Shown here in pieces: positions 1 to 6,512 of a stretch of 6,512 nucleotides of DNA. The translations under genes were made by a program, and so were the position numbers. Under the pieces are notes generated by a model, which made no database searches, had not been told where the DNA came from, and saw only the letters and a list, made by a program, of their open reading frames with translations. Position 1 is the first letter of the stretch. Each line of letters begins with the position of its first letter. The stretch is from Planctomycetota bacterium (GTDB lineage: Bacteria > Planctomycetota > PLA2 > JAEUHO01), in the NCBI GenBank assembly GCA_029213105.1, contig JARGNS010000215.1:1-6512 (forward strand), in the 5' to 3' direction.

Positions 1-1
1 G

Positions 2-169
2 TGGGTGAGTGTGCCGTTCCTGCGGCTGCTGGCCGAGGCGTGGCGCTGCCCCCTGCGGCCGGCTCTGGGGATCCGTCCCCGGCGCATCGGCATGCGCCAA
101 CTCCTCGTGAGCAGCGTCTTCACCGTGCTGCTAGCGTGGGCTTGGATCCAACCCGCCGCGGTGTCCTGA
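2..169 (+). CDS. C-terminal part of an unidentified membrane protein (5' end outside window)
   Basis: The frame beginning at base 2 is open from the window edge to TGA at 167-169 and gives 55 residues. I prefer it to the other frames because its third codon positions are almost all G or C. Its protein also looks like a real C-terminus: a basic stretch (RPRRIGMRQ) followed by a hydrophobic segment of about 16 residues (LLVSSVFTVLLAWAWI), then a short polar end. By the positive-inside rule this suggests a final transmembrane helix whose N-terminal side faces the cytoplasm. I do not recognise the family, and too little is present to assign a function. The hemerythrin gene starts 22 bases downstream on the same strand, so the two may be cotranscribed. 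A start inside the window is possible (in-frame GTG codons at 5 and 11), but extension to the left is more likely. Confidence 0.5.
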   Translation, partial: WVSVPFLRLLAEAWRCPLRPALGIRPRRIGMRQLLVSSVFTVLLAWAWIQPAAVS

Positions 170-191
170 GGCCGCCGCCCCGGAGCGCCCG

Positions 192-692
192 ATGAGCACC
201 TCGCCCGATACGCCGGCCGGCGACATCCGCTGGGACCTCGAGCCCATGGAGACGCTCATCGATCACATCGTGACGACGTACCACGGTCCCCATCGCGTGG
301 CGCTCGCGCGCCTCAAGGTGACGGCGGCGGAGGTGGAGCGGCTCCACGGCGCGCGGGATGGGCGCATCGCCGAGGTCCACCAGACGATCCTCGGCCTGTC
401 GGCCGCCCTCGAGAAGCACATGCGGGAGGAGGAGGACAGTCTCTTCCCGACGATCCTGCGCGGTGAGGGCGCCTCGACGCGGGAGCAGCTCACCTCGATG
501 GAGGGCGAGCACGACACCGCCGGTGGCGTGCTCGCGAAACTGCGCGACCTCACCGACGACTACACCGCCCCGGAGGGGGCGTGCGGCACGTGGCGTGAGC
601 TCTGGAGCGGCCTCGAGGAACTCGAGCGGGCGGTTCTCGCGCACATCGATCTGGAGAACAACGTCCTCCACAGGCGCGCGATCGCGGAGTAA
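192..692 (+). CDS. Hemerythrin-domain protein of the RIC (YtfE/ScdA) type, without the N-terminal cysteine domain
   Basis: This 166-residue protein matches the C-terminal di-iron domain of the RIC (repair of iron centres) family. Members bind a non-haem di-iron centre and are linked to protection or repair of Fe-S clusters under nitric oxide and oxidative stress. Seen in the sequence: IDHIVTTYH near 23-31, VERLHG at 48-53, KHMREEEDSLFP at 75-86, SMEGEHDTAGG at 102-112 and HIDLENNVL at 151-159. From remembered E. coli YtfE, the likely iron ligands are H25, H52, H76, H107 and H151 with E80 and E155 as carboxylates, and all are present. E. coli YtfE is about 220 residues. The missing part is the N-terminal ScdA-type domain with its paired cysteines. 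The last motif reads LENNVLHRRA instead of the usual LENNVLFPRA. ATG 192 follows GGAG (182-185) by 6 bases. The gene ends 16 bases from the convergent DUF308 gene. The family call is firm; the physiological role (NO defence, Fe-S repair or oxygen sensing) is inference. Confidence 0.92.
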   Translation: MSTSPDTPAGDIRWDLEPMETLIDHIVTTYHGPHRVALARLKVTAAEVERLHGARDGRIAEVHQTILGLSAALEKHMREEEDSLFPTILRGEGASTREQLTSMEGEHDTAGGVLAKLRDLTDDYTAPEGACGTWRELWSGLEELERAVLAHIDLENNVLHRRAIAE

Positions 693-708
693 GCGCGCGG
701 CGCGAGGG

Positions 709-1329
709 CTAGGTCGGGTCGTCTTCGCCCGACGACTCCTGGGTCTTCACCTCGAGCACCTCGGCTTCGGCGACCATCGCCTCCTGCATCGCTCCGGCGA
801 CGTCCTTGACGGCCTTGCCCGTCATGATCATGACGAGGCCGAAGAACAGCAGCTTGATGCCGAAGAGGAGGCCCAGCAACCACAGCGCCGGCTGCGGAAA
901 CGCCATCCAGAGCATGAGGCCGAGTACGAACGAGACCGCGCCATCGAGCGCCATCCAGCCCCAGCCCTCGCGCGGGCGCAGCTGGAACGCCGTGATCAGG
1001 CGCAGCATGCCCGTGGCGCCGAAGTAGATGATGAGGATCATCGTCAGCACGCGCATGCCGAACCAGGGACGCATCAGGAACATGAGCCCCGCGAGGGCCA
1101 TGAGCAAGGCGAGGAAGAACGGCGCCATGCCGTCGACCTTGCGCAGTCGCCAGGCGGTCATGGCGCCCAGCAGCCCGCCGGCCAGCAGGGCGATGCCCAG
1201 CGCCACGGTGACGAACGTACCCGCCGCGAACGGGAAGATGATCGCAAGCGCCCCCAGGACCACGTAGACCCAGCCGACCATGGAGACGGCGCGCCCTCCG
1301 GCCTTCGTACCTTCGAGTTGCTGATCCAT
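709..1329 (-). CDS. HdeD-family (DUF308) integral membrane protein
   Basis: The 206-residue protein has six hydrophobic segments arranged as three helical hairpins: about 18-35 and 38-59, 69-87 and 92-115, 124-143 and 147-170. In each hairpin the first helix ends near a proline-containing turn (IFPFAAG, LMRPWFG, AFPQPAL). This repeated layout and the length fit the HdeD/DUF308 family of inner-membrane proteins. The E. coli founder is an acid-stress island gene, but no biochemical activity is established for the family, so I claim none here. The C-terminal tail (about 183-206) is strongly acidic and soluble and probably lies on one face of the membrane. ATG 1329 follows a good Shine-Dalgarno GGAGG (complement of 1336-1340) at 6 bases. 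The gene begins 54 bases after the gcvP stop on the same strand, so cotranscription with gcvP is plausible. It converges on the hemerythrin gene with a 16-base gap that contains no obvious terminator. Confidence 0.9.
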   Translation of the reverse strand: MDQQLEGTKAGGRAVSMVGWVYVVLGALAIIFPFAAGTFVTVALGIALLAGGLLGAMTAWRLRKVDGMAPFFLALLMALAGLMFLMRPWFGMRVLTMILIIYFGATGMLRLITAFQLRPREGWGWMALDGAVSFVLGLMLWMAFPQPALWLLGLLFGIKLLFFGLVMIMTGKAVKDVAGAMQEAMVAEAEVLEVKTQESSGEDDPT

Positions 1330-1383
1330 GGGCGGCCTCCGGGTTGGCTCGGTGTCGGGCGTGGGGTGGGACCTGGACTGGGG

Positions 1384-4284
<2,901 letters not shown>

Positions 4285-4300
4285 GTCTGTCCCTACATCA

Positions 4301-4326
4301 CGTCGTGGGCGGGGGCACCCACGGCG
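4301..4326 (-). repeat. Inverted repeat just upstream of the gcvP ribosome-binding site
   Basis: CGTCGTGGG (4301-4309) and CCCACGGCG (4318-4326) are inverted copies with one mismatch, separated by 8 bases. In gcvP mRNA this would form a hairpin (8 pairs plus one C/A mismatch) ending 6 bases before the AGGGA ribosome-binding site, close enough to affect ribosome access. In sequence this rich in G and C, a stem of this size can arise by chance, so function is only a suggestion. Confidence 0.4.
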
Positions 4327-4340
4327 TCGCCTACGTGGTC

Positions 4341-4381
4341 CGGGTACGGGCCGTACACCGCGCACGGTGCGCGGGTACGGG
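4341..4381 (-). repeat. Bulged 14-bp inverted repeat with a competing alternative stem, in the gcvP leader
   Basis: Read on the + strand, 4351-4365 (CCGTAC A CCGCGCAC) is the reverse complement of 4367-4380 (GTGCGCGGGTACGG), apart from one bulged A at 4357 and a single central base at 4366. In RNA this gives a stem of about 13 bp with a 3-base loop. The ten-base word CGGGTACGGG occurs as a direct repeat at 4341-4350 and 4372-4381. The segment CCGTAC at 4351-4356 can therefore pair either with GTACGG at 4375-4380 (long stem) or with GTACGG at 4344-4349 (short stem). Mutually exclusive stems of this kind are typical of leader RNAs or operator sites, but no known regulator site is recognised and no function is shown. 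Confidence 0.6.
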
Positions 4382-4550
4382 TGTTGGTCTGCTGGCGGGA
4401 CTGCTCGCGCGCGGGCGGCACGGCTGCGACCACCGCAGGCTCACCTCGACGACGGACGAAACGCCCTCCGTGGAGGCATCGAGCCTGGGGTTCGGCGTCG
4501 CGGTCATGGCACGGGGCCCTCGTCGGGAGCAGGCCGCGTAGGGTACCTGC

Positions 4551-4565
4551 GAACCCCGCGGGTTC
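4551..4565 (-). terminator. Small perfect hairpin overlapping the acyltransferase stop codon; weak terminator candidate
   Basis: GAACCC (4551-4556) and GGGTTC (4560-4565) form a perfect 6-bp stem with a 3-base loop. It overlaps the TGA stop (4564-4566) of the minus-strand acyltransferase gene. No run of T follows in the direction of transcription, so it is not a standard intrinsic terminator. It could be a T-less terminator, an mRNA 3'-end stabiliser or chance. Confidence 0.22.
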
Positions 4566-5541
4566 ATCCTTGGGCGGGGGGGCTGGAGGCCGTCTGGGGC
4601 GCCACGACGGGCCGCGGCCGGTGGTGGTCGTAGCGCGGCAGATGGGTCCCGGGGGCCTCGCCCGGGGGGCGGTCCTTCCAGCGCCGGTGGAGGAAGTTGT
4701 ACTGCTCCGGATGCGCCCGGACATGGCCCTCGAGCCACCCGCTCATGCGCTTCAGCAGGGCCTCGACGTCGGCGGGGTTGCGGGAGCGCGCGCCGCCCGG
4801 ATGGAGGACCTCGGCGTACACGTCGAACGCGACGTCGGCACCCGGCCGGCGGACGGCGGCCAGGGTCACGAGGGGGAGGCCCTCGCGCAGCGCCAGGCGC
4901 GCCGGGGCCTCGTGCATGCTGGCGGGCAGCCCGAAGAAGGGGATGAACGGGCCGTGGGCGCCGGCGTTCTGGTCGCCGACGATGCCGACCCACGTGCCGG
5001 CGCGCACGCTGCGGACGAGGTCGCGGTAGGCGCCGTGCTTGTCGATGACTTCCGTGGCACCGCCACGGGCTCTCGTGACGAGCGCCTGGATGGCCGGGTC
5101 CTCGATCCGACGCGCGACGCTGCGCATGCGACCGAGGCGACCCTGCACCGCGCGCACGAGGACCTCCCAGTTGCCGAGGTGCCCGCCCCACGCCACACCG
5201 GCCGGCGCCGGCGGGGGCCAGGTGCCATGCATGTGGAGCCGGCGCGCGAGCTGGCCGGGCGTCGCGAGCAGCCGCTCGAACCAGAGCACCTCGATCGGCA
5301 CCCGCGCCATGCTGCGGAAGACCGAGCGGGCGAGGCGGCGCCGGGCGGACGGATCGGTCGGCTCGCCGAAGGCCACGCGCAGGTTCTCGGCGATGCGCCG
5401 TTGGCGCCGCCGGTCGACCAGGTACCAGATGGTGCCGCCCAGCCACGCCAGTACGGGGATGCTGCGCGGCGGCAGGGACCGCACGGTGGCAGCGACGCCG
5501 CGGACGGCGACGGTGGCGAGCAGGGTACGGACGTCAGGCAC
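4564..5541 (-). CDS. Lipid A biosynthesis acyltransferase family protein (LpxL/HtrB-like)
   Basis: The 325-residue protein belongs to the LpxL/LpxM acyltransferase family (Pfam Lip_A_acyltrans). These membrane-associated enzymes transfer an acyl chain from acyl-ACP or acyl-CoA to a lipid or glycolipid at the inner membrane. The family marks are present in order: hydrophobic N-terminal segments (about 6-20 and 28-42), the catalytic H-x4-E dyad in GGHLGNWE (H121, E126), GDQNAG at 189-194, FIPFFGLPASMHEAPARLAL at 199-218, and the C-terminal HPEQYNFLHRRWK at 277-289, where proteobacterial members usually have PEQWxWxHRRWK. Length to that motif is normal. The remaining 36 residues are rich in proline, histidine and arginine and probably disordered. 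The start is GTG 5541, with AGGA (complement of 5550-5553) 8 bases upstream. The family also includes mycobacterial PatA and other lipid acyltransferases, and no other lipid A gene is nearby, so the acceptor is not settled. A C7 tract (4576-4582) lies near the 3' end. Confidence 0.88.
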   Translation of the reverse strand: MPDVRTLLATVAVRGVAATVRSLPPRSIPVLAWLGGTIWYLVDRRRQRRIAENLRVAFGEPTDPSARRRLARSVFRSMARVPIEVLWFERLLATPGQLARRLHMHGTWPPPAPAGVAWGGHLGNWEVLVRAVQGRLGRMRSVARRIEDPAIQALVTRARGGATEVIDKHGAYRDLVRSVRAGTWVGIVGDQNAGAHGPFIPFFGLPASMHEAPARLALREGLPLVTLAAVRRPGADVAFDVYAEVLHPGGARSRNPADVEALLKRMSGWLEGHVRAHPEQYNFLHRRWKDRPPGEAPGTHLPRYDHHRPRPVVAPQTASSPPAQG

Positions 5542-5622
5542 GCGCGGAATCCTACCGGCATGGCTTCACGCCTTGCTCAACCTACGCGGTATCGGGCCGA
5601 TCCATCCGGGTGCAGGGAGGCC

Positions 5623-5640
5623 GCACCGTGGGGACGGTGC
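5623..5640 (+). repeat. Perfect 7-bp hairpin directly before the nuclease-gene ribosome-binding site
   Basis: GCACCGT (5623-5629) and ACGGTGC (5634-5640) are exact inverted copies around a GGGG loop. The stem ends 3 bases before AGGAGG at 5644. It could be an operator for a dimeric regulator in the divergent region or a leader hairpin that affects translation. No regulator family is recognisable from the half-site. Confidence 0.45.
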
Positions 5641-5643
5641 CGC

Positions 5644-5649
5644 AGGAGG
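5644..5649 (+). promoter_or_regulatory. Ribosome-binding site AGGAGG that favours a GTG start
   Basis: The full consensus AGGAGG lies 10 bases before GTG 5660 and 13 bases before the adjacent in-frame ATG 5663. The spacing favours GTG, and the choice changes the protein by one residue only. Confidence 0.65.
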
Positions 5650-5659
5650 TTCACGAGAC

Positions 5660-6172
5660 GTGATGGGCTGGCTTGACGAGATCCTCCAGCGCACCTCGCC
5701 GACCGTGTTCGTGCTCTGTCTCGGGCTGTTCCTCGTCATCGGCCTTCTCTGGGGCGCGCTCCTCGCCCGTCGCCGCGTCGCGCGCGGCACGGCGAACTCG
5801 CGCAAGCTCGGCCGTCGAGGCCAGGAGCGGGCGTTCAAGTTGCTGCGGCAGTACGGCTTCGAGGTGCTCGACACCGAGGTGACCGCACCGGGCATGGTGC
5901 AGGTCGACAGCAAGCTCGAGGAGTACACGGTGCGCGCCGACGCCTTGGTGCGTCGCAAGCGCCGCACCTACGTCGCGGAGTTCAAGGGCGGCCCCAACTC
6001 CGGCACGATCCACAACCGCGCCACGCGCCGGCAGCTGCTCGAGTACAGCTGCGTGTTCGGCACGGATGGTGTGCTGCTCGTGGACGGCCACGCGAACCGC
6101 ATCCACTACGTGCGCTTCGTCAGTGCCGCGCAGGATCCGGCGCGCTCGCTGCTGACCTCCTTCGCCCCGTAG
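5660..6172 (+). CDS. Membrane-anchored protein with a RecB-like PD-(D/E)XK nuclease core
   Basis: I do not know a named gene for this protein of about 170 residues (numbered from ATG 5663; a GTG lies directly before it). A single transmembrane helix (about 14-35, TVFVLCLGLFLVIGLLWGAL) is followed by a basic stretch (ARRRVARG), predicting a cytoplasmic C-terminal domain. That domain shows the motifs of the PD-(D/E)XK fold in order: GRRGQERAFKLL at 50-61 with E55, RADALVRRKRRTYVAEFKGG at 91-110 with D93, E106 and K108, and RRQLLEYS at 122-129 with Q124 and Y128. The last matches the QxxxY motif of RecB/Cas4-type nucleases. All expected catalytic residues are present, so DNA cleavage is plausible, but substrate and role are unknown. 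YraN and the NERD domain share parts of this layout; YraN is not membrane-anchored. The gene starts 118 bases from the divergent acyltransferase gene and is followed by an exported LysM protein gene on the same strand. Confidence 0.78.
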   Translation: MMGWLDEILQRTSPTVFVLCLGLFLVIGLLWGALLARRRVARGTANSRKLGRRGQERAFKLLRQYGFEVLDTEVTAPGMVQVDSKLEEYTVRADALVRRKRRTYVAEFKGGPNSGTIHNRATRRQLLEYSCVFGTDGVLLVDGHANRIHYVRFVSAAQDPARSLLTSFAP

Positions 6173-6188
6173 GCGCCCTGAGGCAGCC

Positions 6189-6250
6189 GGTCGGAATCGC
6201 GCCCGTCCGGCCCCTTCCCGGGCTCAACGCGGGGGCTTCGTGATCCGACC
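6189..6250 (+). repeat. Spaced inverted repeat between the nuclease-like and LysM genes
   Basis: GGTCGGAATC (6189-6198) and GATCCGACC (6242-6250) are inverted copies except for one unpaired A. They enclose 43 GC-rich bases in which further short pairings are possible (for example GCCCG 6201-6205 with CGGGC 6219-6223). The structure could be a terminator-like or leader RNA fold. No T-run follows, so I do not call it an intrinsic terminator. Confidence 0.3.
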
Positions 6251-6278
6251 CATGGGGTAGGCGCTGCAAGTGCAGTGT

Positions 6279-6283
6279 GGGAG
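6279..6283 (+). promoter_or_regulatory. Ribosome-binding site GGGAG for the LysM gene
   Basis: GGGAG lies 8 bases before GTG 6292 and 11 bases before the adjacent in-frame ATG 6295. Either can be the start, and they differ by one residue. The same GTG-ATG doublet occurs at the start of the preceding gene. Confidence 0.4.
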
Positions 6284-6294
6284 ACGACTCCGTG

Positions 6295-6512
6295 ATGCGT
6301 CCCAGTACCCGCTGGCTGTTCGGCTTGGTCCTGCTCGCCATCCCGGCGCTGTTCTTCCTGCCGGGGGTGGGCTTCGAGTCCGCGCATCCCTCGGCACTCG
6401 CGCGCAAGTCGGCCCCGCCGGCCTACTGGTACTACCGCGTGCAGCCGAAGGACGTCCTCTCCCGGATCGCGGAGCGCGAGCTGGGCACGTTCAAGCGCTA
6501 CAAGGAGATCCT
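6295..6512 (+). CDS. Exported LysM-domain protein (N-terminal part; 3' end outside window)
   Basis: The frame from ATG 6295 stays open to the window edge and gives 72 full codons. Residues 1-22 look like a signal peptide or membrane anchor: a basic start (MRPSTR) followed by the hydrophobic WLFGLVLLAIPALFFLPG. The cleavage site is not obvious. After a short linker, YYRVQPKDVLSRIAERELGT (46-65) and FKRYKEIL (66-73) match the start of a LysM domain: the YxVqpGDtLsxIA pattern, then a helix with lG(t)xxry, where an asparagine-containing end would follow. LysM binds N-acetylglucosamine polymers such as peptidoglycan, so the protein probably acts at the cell wall or in the periplasm. The usual GD is KD here (K52, D53). 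What follows the domain (peptidase, amidase or more LysM copies) cannot be seen. It lies 122 bases after the nuclease-like gene on the same strand. Confidence 0.8.
   Translation, partial: MRPSTRWLFGLVLLAIPALFFLPGVGFESAHPSALARKSAPPAYWYYRVQPKDVLSRIAERELGTFKRYKEI

Larger units (their letters stand above)
4285..4563 (-). promoter_or_regulatory. Upstream region of gcvP with hairpins; no confident gene
   Basis: These 279 bases separate the acyltransferase stop from the gcvP start, and both genes are on the - strand. The region contains the gcvP ribosome-binding site, two inverted-repeat structures (4301-4326 and 4341-4381) and a small hairpin at its far end. Its length and structure suggest a gcvP leader and/or promoter. 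I looked for the glycine riboswitch that often precedes gcv genes, in particular the conserved CTCTCAGG segment, and did not find it on the gcvP strand. No clear -35/-10 pair is visible, as is common in very GC-rich genomes. A 78-codon frame starting at the acyltransferase stop crosses most of the region, but its arginine-, proline- and serine-rich translation does not look like a folded protein. Confidence 0.45.
5542..5659. promoter_or_regulatory. Divergent intergenic region between the acyltransferase and nuclease-like genes
   Basis: The two flanking genes are transcribed away from each other, so these 118 bases should hold both promoters. I see the ribosome-binding sites of both genes and one perfect hairpin (5623-5640). 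I cannot identify a -35/-10 pair with acceptable spacing on either strand. Confidence 0.5.

Noticed and set aside
677..686. CGCGATCGCG palindrome resembling the cyanobacterial HIP1 octamer
   Set aside because: It is a single occurrence that arises from the codons GCG-ATC-GCG at the end of the hemerythrin gene. No repeated pattern was noticed elsewhere in the window.
693..708. Shared terminator between the convergent hemerythrin and DUF308 genes
   Set aside because: The gap has only 16 bases, with no T-run and no clear stem of its own.
4285..4563. Glycine riboswitch upstream of gcvP
   Set aside because: The conserved aptamer core segments, such as CTCTCAGG, are absent from the gcvP strand. 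The visible hairpins do not match the known architecture.
6264..6275. CTGCA-AG-TGCAG inverted repeat before the LysM gene
   Set aside because: The arms are only 5 bp with a 2-base centre, so this is expected by chance.
6106..6407. Minus-strand open frames over the nuclease end and LysM start
   Set aside because: They overlap the plus-strand signal peptide and LysM coding sequence and the catalytic-domain gene. Their translations show no recognisable domain.

Overview
The window is uniformly GC-rich, and the reading frames identified below are strongly G/C-biased at third codon positions. A member of the lipid A acyltransferase family points to a cell envelope of Gram-negative type, although this family also has mycobacterial members. 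GcvP is the full-length, single-chain form. Nothing else fixes the phylum, so I call it a high-GC, probably Gram-negative bacterium. There is no rRNA, tRNA, transposase, integrase or CRISPR array. The window looks like ordinary chromosome with a few less common small genes.

Layout from left to right: (1) the C-terminal end of a small membrane protein on the + strand (2-169). (2) A stand-alone di-iron hemerythrin protein of the RIC/YtfE type on the + strand (192-692). (3) Convergent to it on the - strand, a six-helix HdeD/DUF308 membrane protein (709-1329), preceded on that strand by (4) glycine dehydrogenase GcvP (1384-4284). (5) A 279-bp stretch upstream of gcvP holding a strong bulged inverted repeat with competing pairings. 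(6) A lipid A-type acyltransferase on the - strand (4564-5541). (7) A 118-bp divergent intergenic region. (8) On the + strand, a membrane-anchored protein with a RecB-like PD-(D/E)XK nuclease core (5660-6172). (9) The start of an exported LysM protein that runs off the right edge (6295-6512).

The three minus-strand genes are co-directional (acyltransferase, then gcvP, then the DUF308 gene) and could be cotranscribed. The 279-bp gap with hairpins before gcvP suggests that gcvP has its own control point. gcvT and gcvH are not in the window, so the rest of the glycine cleavage system must be encoded elsewhere. No single pathway joins the genes. There are two loose themes: envelope functions (acyltransferase, LysM protein, DUF308 protein, membrane-tethered nuclease) and one-carbon or iron/redox chemistry (GcvP, RIC hemerythrin).

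The points most worth a second look are the membrane-tethered RecB-like nuclease and the gcvP leader with mutually exclusive stems. Less certain are the ATGA overlap and C7 tract at the 3' end of the acyltransferase gene. I found no convincing sign of a new multi-gene system in this window.
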